DNA of 30,930 bases from a virus. The stretch lies in the IMG/VR virus record IMGVR_UViG_3300025076_000087, positions 1 through 30,930 of that record, one strand, 5' to 3'. Made by a program: the position numbers and the translations under genes. Positions 22,073 through 29,352 of this stretch are shown here, in pieces. Each line of letters begins with the position of its first letter. Within the stretch, counting starts at the first letter, position 1. The notes under the pieces were generated by a model. It saw only the letters and a program-made list of their open reading frames with translations, was not told the origin of the DNA and searched no databases.

Positions 22073-23497
22073 ATGCGCTCTATACCATTTGCTCTAGAGG
22101 AAAAAATCGAAAAGCTGATGCAGACCATCTACGAGGGCGCCGATCCATGGATGGATATCGTGGCACAAAAAACGCAGCGCTTCATCACTCAGGGAACACT
22201 GCTTGCTCCGGTAACCATTCGGACTGGCAGCTCTCTTGGCCCATTTCAAATAGCGGTCCGGAGAGAAGACTCGAACCTGGACCCGTCGGAACTTGTAATG
22301 GCATATGTCCAAAACGGGGAAGCCCGTGTTGCCACCCTTCCATACTTTCCGGCCCCAAATGAGACGTGGACCTACCGCTACACAATCGGGCCAGCCACAG
22401 ACATCGGCATCGACTTTGATGGCTGGTGGAAATTCATAACGGACAGGACCGGGATCTACTACGACACCACTAGGCGATGGGCGAAGGTTTCAAGCGGGGA
22501 GCCGTGGATAGCATACGTGACGCCGGGAGGCGCCCTGATTGTCCAGCAAGGACAACACGGCCAGCCTCTCACCCTGGCAACCAGTAGCGTGACGAGGGTG
22601 GCGGTTCTTCGAGGCTGGAAGAACGTCATCCTCACAAATCAAGACCATGGCCTAGTCGTGGCATACATCCAAAACAACAAAATCTGGTACCGAACCTACG
22701 CACAGCAATCTGACGAAACATTAGTCTGGGAAATCGCGCGGGCAGTATCACTTCTGCCAAGCCCAGCCCAAAACGTGTCGCTCTTTAGAACAAACGACTA
22801 TCGCCTGGGATTTTTGGGAGAGAGCAACGGCATGATTCACCATGTGGTGACATCCCGGAACTGGGCCGGCATGGCAATCGACGACCATACCATAGCGGGT
22901 CAGATCAGAGACTTCACAGTAGGCCTCATTCCAATTGAGCACATCAATGCCGCTGCTCCGCACGAAACCATCCAGGCGGCAGTCGCATCCGCACAAATTA
23001 TGCTCTGCCCGCATGTCGTACCGGCCGTTTTGGAGATTAGTAACCCTGACGAGTTCAGCATTTTTATTGAATTTGACGTAGAGCTTGCAGGCGACCTTGC
23101 CGGTCAACAGGGAGCATTCACCGTAAGCGACGCCGGTGGCAACTATGCGGTGAGCGCGACAGCAAAAGTAGCCCCAAACACCATAGCCCTTGCGGTAAGC
23201 AATTTTTCTGCGGCGAACAAAGGGCTTACCGTGACCTATAACGCTAGCCTGGGAAGCCTTCATCACATAGCGCCTGGTGGGTGCCAGATGTGGGTGGCCT
23301 CTTTTAGCCGGTTCTTTATGCCTGATATAGCTCCGCCGGAAGGCTATGCCGACGAGATGATCAAGGCAAGCTTTGCTAGCGTAACGGTAAATCTTCTTTC
23401 CATTACCCACCACGACAGGTACCGGGCAGAAACCATCAGTGCGTCACTATCACGATTTAGTGTGGTGCTGACAAACATTAACGACCTGACCCCCTAA
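22073..23497 (+). CDS. Tail-tip/adsorption protein with beta-propeller-like and Ig-like parts
   Basis: A 474-aa protein of unknown exact role. Residues ~70-280 contain repeated beta strands of the type 'V-V-A-Y-I/V-Q-N-x-x...W-x-Y-R' (VMAYVQNGEARVATLPYF, VVAYIQNNKIWYRTYAQQ), reminiscent of a propeller. Residues ~330-420 look Ig-like (FSIFIEFDVELAGDL, TVSDAGGNYAVSATAKVAPN, GLTVTYNASLGSL). There is no catalytic motif. It lies between the tape measure and the discoidin-bearing protein, so a structural role in host contact is likely. ATG 22073 follows an AAGGGG-type site. Confidence 0.7.
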   Translation: MRSIPFALEEKIEKLMQTIYEGADPWMDIVAQKTQRFITQGTLLAPVTIRTGSSLGPFQIAVRREDSNLDPSELVMAYVQNGEARVATLPYFPAPNETWTYRYTIGPATDIGIDFDGWWKFITDRTGIYYDTTRRWAKVSSGEPWIAYVTPGGALIVQQGQHGQPLTLATSSVTRVAVLRGWKNVILTNQDHGLVVAYIQNNKIWYRTYAQQSDETLVWEIARAVSLLPSPAQNVSLFRTNDYRLGFLGESNGMIHHVVTSRNWAGMAIDDHTIAGQIRDFTVGLIPIEHINAAAPHETIQAAVASAQIMLCPHVVPAVLEISNPDEFSIFIEFDVELAGDLAGQQGAFTVSDAGGNYAVSATAKVAPNTIALAVSNFSAANKGLTVTYNASLGSLHHIAPGGCQMWVASFSRFFMPDIAPPEGYADEMIKASFASVTVNLLSITHHDRYRAETISASLSRFSVVLTNINDLTP

Positions 23498-23514
23498 AAA
23501 GGAGGCCAAGAAAA

Positions 23515-25026
23515 ATGGAATTTCTCACACAGGTAAAAGTTCACAACGAGTTCAAGATAGAGGTCAAAGACAGCAAGACGGGCAAGTTGAAGCAGGAAGT
23601 TTGGGCCTACAACATTATCCTGAGCCAAATGTATACCCGGCTAGTGGCATTTAGCACTTATTTTGTAAACATACACTTTGGGACGGGAACCGGAGAGCTT
23701 GCGGCGAGCAGGACAACATTATTTAGCCATCTTGGTACGAAGGCGGCCCAAACGCACGAAACAGTAATGGCATTTCCGACATCAAAGTGGACCAGACGGA
23801 TTATCCTAAACCCAGAGGAATTTGTCGGCCAGACACTGCGGGAGGTCGGCGTAGCATTTGGCGGCAGCAACAACAACCTAGTCACGCATGCTATGCTCGA
23901 AGATTCCGAGGGAAACCCAATCTCCCTCACCAAAAGAGACACGGACCTAGTTACCATCTACGCAACGATTTTTATTCAACTGGCAGATTTTCCAGACGGA
24001 GCCCTGCGCCTAACGAACTTCCCAAATAATAACGGCCTGCTAAATTATCTCTTTGGCGGAGCCGCCCCTTCGAAAACTTTTCATGTCGGCGTCAAAGACT
24101 GGCCAGCTAACACAAATACAGGAAACTTTATCAGCCAGAGCGTGGGGAGCGTGGCTGCTGGCAACTGGGTACAAGATGTGGCAAGCCGACGCGTCTCTGC
24201 GCCCGTGACAAGATTTGGGACAACGGTGGGGAATGAGGTAATAAAAGAGGTCGGCGTGGTAAACCTTTTCCGGGCGATTATGCCAATAACCGGTGTCTGG
24301 GAAGGACGGGTTTTTACCGGAGAGAACCTTGGGACCGGCGACGGTGTGAGAAACGGCTTCTCTTTTAACCGCAGAGAAGTGCGGCCTGGAAGCGCTGTAG
24401 TCAAGATAGACGGAGTGACGACAACTCCAACCATTCACTACGGCGACCGGCCCGGGGACAATATTATCTTATATCGCCGGGTAATCGTTAGCCCACGAGA
24501 CGAGCAGGCTCGGGCTCACATGATAACAGACGGACTGACAGGATTTGATAACCAGTGGCAATCAAGGCGAAGCGATTACCCTTTGCCCATTTTGATAGAC
24601 TTTATCCCAGATGAGAGAAACCTGACAGTAATGGTGGGCACACTTCGAATACACAACCCAACAGCAAACGCAACCGGCATACGCGATTTTACTCTGCAAG
24701 GCGCATCTGACCTATCCGGACCCTGGATAAATATTTTTTCAGGCGCGATGGCGACGCAGAGTGAAACAAGAACTTTCACCTTTACGCCGGTTTCCTACCG
24801 ATACTATCGGCTTCGAGTAACAACTTTATTCTGGCAAGGCAATACCGGCTCGCCTGACGTGGTAGGCATTGCCGAAGTAGCCCTTCTTGCACTCATGCCA
24901 GATAATATCATTTTTTCGACGCCGCCGGCACCCGGAGCAGCCATTACGGCAGACTACGCGGTGGACCACATTCCCAAATCAAGCGATTTCGTCCTAGACC
25001 TGGGATTTACTATCCAGTTTGGCTAA
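23515..25026 (+). CDS. Tail fibre/tip protein with F5/8-type C (discoidin-like) domain
   Basis: A 503-aa structural protein and probable receptor-binding candidate. Residues ~50-118 and ~188-252 look like two copies of one module, each ending in a related strand (GQTLREVGVAF and GNEVIKEVGVV). Residues ~270-320 hold the LGTGDGVRNGFSFNRREVRPGSAVVKIDG strand pair common in tail proteins. Residues ~335-460 resemble a discoidin/F5_8 type C carbohydrate-binding fold (RDFTLQGASDLSGPWINIFS then FTPVSYRYYRLRVTT). ATG 23515 follows AAGGAGG (23499-23505). Confidence 0.75.
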   Translation: MEFLTQVKVHNEFKIEVKDSKTGKLKQEVWAYNIILSQMYTRLVAFSTYFVNIHFGTGTGELAASRTTLFSHLGTKAAQTHETVMAFPTSKWTRRIILNPEEFVGQTLREVGVAFGGSNNNLVTHAMLEDSEGNPISLTKRDTDLVTIYATIFIQLADFPDGALRLTNFPNNNGLLNYLFGGAAPSKTFHVGVKDWPANTNTGNFISQSVGSVAAGNWVQDVASRRVSAPVTRFGTTVGNEVIKEVGVVNLFRAIMPITGVWEGRVFTGENLGTGDGVRNGFSFNRREVRPGSAVVKIDGVTTTPTIHYGDRPGDNIILYRRVIVSPRDEQARAHMITDGLTGFDNQWQSRRSDYPLPILIDFIPDERNLTVMVGTLRIHNPTANATGIRDFTLQGASDLSGPWINIFSGAMATQSETRTFTFTPVSYRYYRLRVTTLFWQGNTGSPDVVGIAEVALLALMPDNIIFSTPPAPGAAITADYAVDHIPKSSDFVLDLGFTIQFG

Positions 25027-25044
25027 GAGCAGCACAGGAGGGAA

Positions 25045-26415
25045 GTGGCGGCTTTGGATTTAGCTTTTGAGCACAGCAAGCACGTAGGAGTCGGCACGCA
25101 GCCCTGCGGCTTTCATAGCCCAGACAATGTCTTTCAGGTCTTTTTTATAAACGCCGCCACGGGGAAAATCATGGCTAAAAGCGCGCAGACGCAAAACGGA
25201 GAGTGGGCAGACCTGGAATACACGCAACCGATTCTTGCATGCACAGACGAGGCTGTAGAGTTTTTACGGCTACGCTACTATACAGGTAACAACGTCTGGG
25301 TGATGTGGAAAAACCCGACCGAGGAAGGAGAGAGTGGATTAGTTCGGCACCGCCTAGCCGTTCTAAATTTCCATCAAAAATTATCGGAATATCTTGTGAG
25401 CGGTAGCATTGAACTTCGTCAAGATAATCCAGTGGCGCAGTTCACACTTACTTTAGAAAACCCAAATCAACACGTAAGTGGAGAACATGATACTCTTCTT
25501 GTTCCCGGGGCTAGCATTACATTCAAGTTTCGAGCAGGAAATAGCGCTCCCTATCCAATGGGACGTTTTTTTGTGGATCGAAATAAGATGAGCGCAACTG
25601 ATGCCATAGCTACCCTTGAAGGTCGAAACACTACAGGAAAGCTATTAAAGGATCAAAGGTTCGATGACGAAAGAATCTTCCCTAAAAAGAGGCTGCATGA
25701 AACCTTTCAAGCTGTGCTGGAAAACGCCGGCATTTTAGACTTCTGGGTGGGTGAGACAACTTTCGATGTTGGAATGGAATTCCCGCCTGATATGGCTATC
25801 TATGAGGGTTTAGTGGAATTGTTAAAAACTGTGCGCAACTGGGTAATTAAAGAAGAGCTGACTGGTACCATAGGCATTGGAAGAAAAGATGATTTACGTT
25901 TTACACAACCGGGAACTTACTCGTTTGAAAGAGAAAAAGATGTTTTTAGCCGAGCTGTCGCTCGTGATGACGAACATGCCTATTCCCGGGTTTGTGTCCA
26001 CAATGATGATTTCTCTATAAAAGTTTACAGAGATGTGGATTTCCGTTTTGCCATGGCCAGAAAGAAAACGCTATATGTTCCTATCGCACAGAATACCACT
26101 CTCCAAGATGCCACAGAGTATACCGAAGAGCTATCAGGCAGGCTTTCTCAAATTGGAATCATAGAAACTTTCACTGGACCTTGGCGGCCGCACCTGCAGC
26201 CGGGGGATGCAGCCAGGATCCTTGGCCCGGGTGGAGTTAGACTGCTTGGAACTATAACGACAGTAATTCATAAGTTTGGGAAAACAGCACCCGGTTTTAT
26301 TACAGAATTTGTAGTAGACTCCGGCGGACAGATTGGTAAAGCCCAAATCAGTGAGTATATTATGAAAATAGCTGGACGCATTGCCAGTACGAGCAAAGTC
26401 AAGCGGTTGTATTAA
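25045..26415 (+). CDS. Baseplate hub / tail-tip protein, chimeric
   Basis: A 456-aa protein with two unlike parts. Residues ~1-105 (AALDLAFEHSKHVGVGTQPC to about GLVRHR) resemble the propeller-like segments of the tail-tip genes upstream and share their GC-rich codon use. From ~110 on, the sequence is a phage tail hub of the gp44/late-control-like type: SGSIELRQDNPVAQFTLTLENPNQH, LVPGASITFKFRAG, RFFVDRN, HETFQAVLENAGI, with clearly AT-richer codons starting near 25370. Start is GTG 25045 or, with better spacing from AGGAGG (25037-25042), TTG 25054. The domain joint coincides with the composition shift. Confidence 0.75.
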   Translation: MAALDLAFEHSKHVGVGTQPCGFHSPDNVFQVFFINAATGKIMAKSAQTQNGEWADLEYTQPILACTDEAVEFLRLRYYTGNNVWVMWKNPTEEGESGLVRHRLAVLNFHQKLSEYLVSGSIELRQDNPVAQFTLTLENPNQHVSGEHDTLLVPGASITFKFRAGNSAPYPMGRFFVDRNKMSATDAIATLEGRNTTGKLLKDQRFDDERIFPKKRLHETFQAVLENAGILDFWVGETTFDVGMEFPPDMAIYEGLVELLKTVRNWVIKEELTGTIGIGRKDDLRFTQPGTYSFEREKDVFSRAVARDDEHAYSRVCVHNDDFSIKVYRDVDFRFAMARKKTLYVPIAQNTTLQDATEYTEELSGRLSQIGIIETFTGPWRPHLQPGDAARILGPGGVRLLGTITTVIHKFGKTAPGFITEFVVDSGGQIGKAQISEYIMKIAGRIASTSKVKRLY

Positions 26416-26460
26416 CCGGCTCGTTTAGGCTTGGGTATTATTCGTAAAGATTGGCTTGAT

Positions 26461-26500
26461 AGAACGCTTTGCTGCAGAGACGGCGGGCGTTCTTTTATTA
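26461..26500 (+). terminator. Hairpin before the lysis genes (terminator or attenuator)
   Basis: AGAACGC (26461-26467) pairs with GCGTTCT (26487-26493) and is followed by TTTATTA. It lies between the hub gene and the holin ribosome site (ACGGAGG, 26504-26510), so it could lower read-through into lysis genes. The U-run is broken. Confidence 0.45.
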
Positions 26501-26518
26501 GAAACGGAGGTTAAAACA

Positions 26519-26923
26519 TTGAAATCTATCTGGAACACAATGCAGGCGGCGTTTACCGTAATCGGTGGTTATCTGGGCTGGTTTCTCGGAGGCTTTGACG
26601 GTTTTCTGTATGCCTTAATTGTTTTTGTGTGGATTGATTACCTGACAGGTTTGATGTGTGCCGTCATAGACAAGAGGCTCTCAAGTGAAATTGGCGCAAA
26701 AGGTATCTTTAAAAAGGTGCTCATCTTTGCACTTGTTGGACTTGGGCACATGCTTGATACTCAAGTTTTGGGTGATGGCAGTGCAATCAGAAATGCGGTG
26801 ATTTTCTTTTACCTGAGCAATGAAGGCATTTCGATTCTGGAAAACGCAACACATATCGGGCTGCCGCTTCCTCGAAAACTAAAAGCAGTCCTGAAGCAAT
26901 TAAACGAGGAGGAAATGCAATGA
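26519..26923 (+). CDS. Phage holin, Cph1/phi-LC3-like (Phage_holin_4_1 family)
   Basis: A 134-aa membrane protein that opens the inner membrane at lysis. It has an N-terminal hydrophobic span (AAFTVIGGYLGWFLGGFDG), a second (FLYALIVFVWIDYLTGLMCAV) with the family's DYLTG motif, then GAKGIFKKVLIFALVGLGHMLD and NEGISILENA. TTG 26519 is chosen because ACGGAGG (26504-26510) lies 8 nt ahead; the in-frame upstream region runs through the hairpin and is unlikely to be translated. It overlaps the amidase start by 4 nt. Confidence 0.92.
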   Translation: MKSIWNTMQAAFTVIGGYLGWFLGGFDGFLYALIVFVWIDYLTGLMCAVIDKRLSSEIGAKGIFKKVLIFALVGLGHMLDTQVLGDGSAIRNAVIFFYLSNEGISILENATHIGLPLPRKLKAVLKQLNEEEMQ

Positions 26924-27651
26924 ATCTGCGCACGATAATTCTCACAAACAACGCCTGCTTCAAGGCGGGCAGAACGATTGTGCCGCAAGGTCTTATGATC
27001 CATTCGACCGGGGCAAATAACCCATGGCTGCGTCGCTACGTAGGGCCAGACGACGGGCTGCTTGGGAGAAACCGGCACAATAACCACTGGAATCAGGACA
27101 GGCCCGGGGGCAGGCAGGTCTGCGTCCATGCCTTTATCGGGAGACTTGCGGATGGCTCGATTGCCACTTATCAGACGCTGCCGTGGAATCATCGCGGCTG
27201 GCACTGTGGCAGAGGCGTGAGAGGCTCCGGCAACGACACGCATATCTCGTTTGAGCTATGTGAGGATAACCTGATGGGGGCTGTATATTTTAAGCAGGTT
27301 TATGACGAGGCGGTGGAGCTATGTGTGCATCTCTGCAAGCTTTATGGCTTGACTGAGCAAAACATTATCAGCCATTCAGAGGGCCACCGCTTGGGAATCG
27401 CCAGCAACCATGCCGACGTGATGCACTGGTTTGTGCGTCACGCTGAGAGCATGGACAGTTTCCGGGCTGATGTGAGGAATGCACTTACTGCTCCGGGTTA
27501 TGATATCTACACCGTGGTAAAGGGTGATTCGCTCTGGAAGATTGCGGCGGCTAGGCTTGGTAGCGGCGCACGGCATCCTGAGATCAGGGCGCTAAACGGG
27601 CTGACCTCGGAGGTCTTATTTCCGGGGCAGAAACTCAAAATTCCCAAGTAG
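26920..27651 (+). CDS. N-acetylmuramoyl-L-alanine amidase (endolysin) with LysM domain
   Basis: A 243-aa endolysin. The N-terminal amidase_2/PGRP zinc domain (~20-175) has GLMIHSTG with His28 and the C-terminal metal/catalytic segment SHSEGHRLGIASNHADVMHW, with His164 and Asp166. A single LysM peptidoglycan-binding repeat occupies 196-243 (YDIYTVVKGDSLWKIAAARLG...LFPGQKLKIP). It cuts the amide between MurNAc and the stem peptide. ATG 26920 overlaps the holin stop, with GAGGAGG just before, the classic lysis cassette. There is no signal peptide, so export depends on the holin. Confidence 0.95.
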   Translation: MNLRTIILTNNACFKAGRTIVPQGLMIHSTGANNPWLRRYVGPDDGLLGRNRHNNHWNQDRPGGRQVCVHAFIGRLADGSIATYQTLPWNHRGWHCGRGVRGSGNDTHISFELCEDNLMGAVYFKQVYDEAVELCVHLCKLYGLTEQNIISHSEGHRLGIASNHADVMHWFVRHAESMDSFRADVRNALTAPGYDIYTVVKGDSLWKIAAARLGSGARHPEIRALNGLTSEVLFPGQKLKIPK

Positions 27652-27665
27652 TCCGAGAGCAGAAC

Positions 27666-27713
27666 TATGACCCATGGTGCGAAGTTTCCTTCGTGCTGCG
27701 GGTCATATTTTTT
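27666..27713 (+). terminator. Strong Rho-independent terminator after the lysis cassette
   Basis: TATGACCC (27666-27673) pairs with GGGTCATA (27700-27707), with an inner CGAAG...CTTCG stem. A run of six T follows (27708-27713). It marks the end of the phage late operon. Confidence 0.85.
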
Positions 27714-27755
27714 GCACCCGGACCAGCCGATTTGACACCTTTTGCTGACTTATAG

Positions 27756-27780
27756 CGAAGGCACACTCGCCTTCGGAGGA
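27756..27780 (+). promoter_or_regulatory. Hairpin abutting the ribosome site of the recombinase module leader
   Basis: CGAAGGC-ACACTC-GCCTTCG (27756-27775) forms a 7-bp hairpin whose 3' base touches the GGAGGAGG ribosome site at 27776-27783. TTGACA (27732-27737) lies upstream but has no well-spaced -10. The layout resembles the GAAGGC/GCCTTC hairpin at 7132-7152. Confidence 0.4.
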
Positions 27781-27789
27781 GGCAGTCTA

Positions 27790-27843
27790 ATGAAGTATCA
27801 GCAGAAAGAAAAAATCAAGCAAATGCGCGGCGGCGCATTATGA
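27790..27843 (+). CDS. Short 17-aa frame, possible truncated HTH-type leader
   Basis: ATG 27790 follows GGAGGAGGCAG and encodes MKYQQKEKIKQMRGGAL, then TGA overlapping the next ATG. The start resembles small helix-turn-helix proteins often found before recombinases in Firmicutes elements (x-KEKIKQ-L/M-R), but the rest of such a protein is missing. It may be a decayed remnant kept for translational coupling. Confidence 0.35.
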   Translation: MKYQQKEKIKQMRGGAL

Positions 27844-27995
27844 GTAAGGAACAGGCGATCATCCACTACAGGACGGCAATGGTGGTTTTTGGAAAATGGC
27901 TTGCCGGTGGCGTCATCACCGAGGAAGAACTGACAAGAATCGATGCGGCAATAGCCTGTAAATACGGCCTTTCTCCGTGTAGCATATATCGCTGA
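27840..27995 (+). CDS. SHOCT-like small protein
   Basis: A 51-aa protein too short for most gene callers: MSKEQAIIHYRTAMVVFGKW, then LAGGVITEEELTRIDAAIAC and KYGLSPCSIYR. The pattern 'short oligomer helix, G-x-I-(T/S)-E-E-E-L' is that of SHOCT domains, and this exact type commonly precedes serine recombinases in Firmicutes mobile elements. It overlaps the 17-aa frame (ATGA). Function is unknown; oligomerisation or a regulatory role for the recombinases is possible. Confidence 0.75.
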   Translation: MSKEQAIIHYRTAMVVFGKWLAGGVITEEELTRIDAAIACKYGLSPCSIYR

Positions 27996-28001
27996 AAGTA
28001 C

Positions 28002-28040
28002 TTGATATTACGGGCGTTTAGAGCGAATATGTTATAAACG
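28002..28040 (+). promoter_or_regulatory. Possible promoter/operator before the recombinases
   Basis: TTGATA (28002-28007) lies 17 nt before a poor -10 (GAATAT, 28025-28030). CGTTTA (28015-28020) and TAAACG (28035-28040) form an inverted repeat spanning it. The ribosome site AACGGAGG follows for the gene at 28056. Confidence 0.3.
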
Positions 28041-28055
28041 GAACGGAGGCCTTTT

Positions 28056-29351
28056 ATGGGGCGAGTCATCACAAAAACAGTCCCTGCGGCGCCATCCCTT
28101 GCAAAAAGACAGAGGGTTGCCGCCTATGCCCGAGTATCAAGCGGCAAGGAGGCGATGCTCCAGTCGCTTGCTGCTCAAGTCAGCTACTACAGCGCACTGA
28201 TCCAGCGTCGGGCAGACTGGGAATATGCCGGAGTCTACGCGGACGAAGCGCTGACGGGAACAAAAGACAGTCGCCCGGGACTCCAGCGCATGCTCGCCGC
28301 CTGCAGGGACGGAAAAGTTGACATGATCATCACCAAGTCAATCTCGCGCTTTGCCAGGAATACGGTGACGCTGCTTGAGACTGTACGCGAACTGAAACTG
28401 CTTGGTGTTGACGTATATTTTGAGGAGCAGAACATCCATTCCATGAGCGGAGACGGTGAGCTTATGCTGACTATCCTCGCGTCCTATGCTCAAGAGGAAA
28501 GCCTCTCGGCGAGCGAGAACTGCAAATGGCGTATTCGTAAACAGTTTGAAAATGGGGAACTTGCTGGACTCAGATTTATGTTTGGCTACCGAATTGTTAA
28601 GGGCAAGGTGGAGATCGACACAGAGCAAGCCGCCGTTGTCCGCATGATTTTTGAGGACTATATCGGCGGCATGGGTGGCGGCAAAATTGCAAAGAAGCTA
28701 AAAGATATGAATGTGGCTACCGTGCACGGCGCTACTTGGGATGCTGAGCGCGTGATCGTTATCCTCAAGAATGAAAAATACGCTGGAAACGCACTGCTAC
28801 AGAAAAAATATGTAGCCGACCATCTGAGCAAAAGGAAGATCTGGAACAAGGGCGCTCTGCCGCAGTATTTTGCAGAAGGAACTCACCCTGCCATCATTGA
28901 CGCGGCAACCTTTGATAGAGCGCAGGCAGTCATGGAGGAGCGGCGCAGGTCTTGCGGCACAAAGGGTGATACCGGTAGCCGATACCCCTTCAGCGGTGTT
29001 ATCCTCTGCGTGAACTGCGGCAAGAAGTATAAGCGGAAAAGTAGTGGTGAAAAAGCCGCTTGGCAGTGTGCAAGCTATTTGCAGGAGGGTAAAGCAGCCT
29101 GCCCCGCTAAGCAAATACCGGAAGCTGTGCTTTGCTCAACGGGTGCCGAGGTTCTCGGTCTTGACGAGTTTGAGGCTGATATATTCAAAGAAAGAATTGC
29201 GGAAATCAGGGTAACGGAGTTTAACACACTGCTCTTTGAGTTCTGCGACGGCCATGCAATAGAAAAGGTCTGGCAGGACAGGTCACGACGGGAAAGCTGG
29301 ACGATTGAGATGCGCCAGGCGGCTTGTGAAAAAGCGAAAGGGAGGCAGTAA
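28056..29351 (+). CDS. Large serine recombinase (resolvase-type), first of a pair
   Basis: A 431-aa serine recombinase. The catalytic N-terminal domain starts VAAYARVSSGKEAML with Ser28 as nucleophile, and includes IITKSISRFARNTVTLLE and LTILASYAQEES. The recombinase domain (~165-270) has FMFGYRIVKGKVEIDTEQA and ILKNEKYAGNALLQKK. A zinc ribbon follows: CVNCGKKYKRKSS...WQCASYLQEGKAACPAK. Unlike its partner it ends soon after the ribbon, with little sign of the coiled coil used for synapsis control. Start ATG 28056 has AACGGAGG before it. It is followed after 1 nt by the second recombinase. Confidence 0.92.
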   Translation: MGRVITKTVPAAPSLAKRQRVAAYARVSSGKEAMLQSLAAQVSYYSALIQRRADWEYAGVYADEALTGTKDSRPGLQRMLAACRDGKVDMIITKSISRFARNTVTLLETVRELKLLGVDVYFEEQNIHSMSGDGELMLTILASYAQEESLSASENCKWRIRKQFENGELAGLRFMFGYRIVKGKVEIDTEQAAVVRMIFEDYIGGMGGGKIAKKLKDMNVATVHGATWDAERVIVILKNEKYAGNALLQKKYVADHLSKRKIWNKGALPQYFAEGTHPAIIDAATFDRAQAVMEERRRSCGTKGDTGSRYPFSGVILCVNCGKKYKRKSSGEKAAWQCASYLQEGKAACPAKQIPEAVLCSTGAEVLGLDEFEADIFKERIAEIRVTEFNTLLFEFCDGHAIEKVWQDRSRRESWTIEMRQAACEKAKGRQ

Positions 29352-29352
29352 A

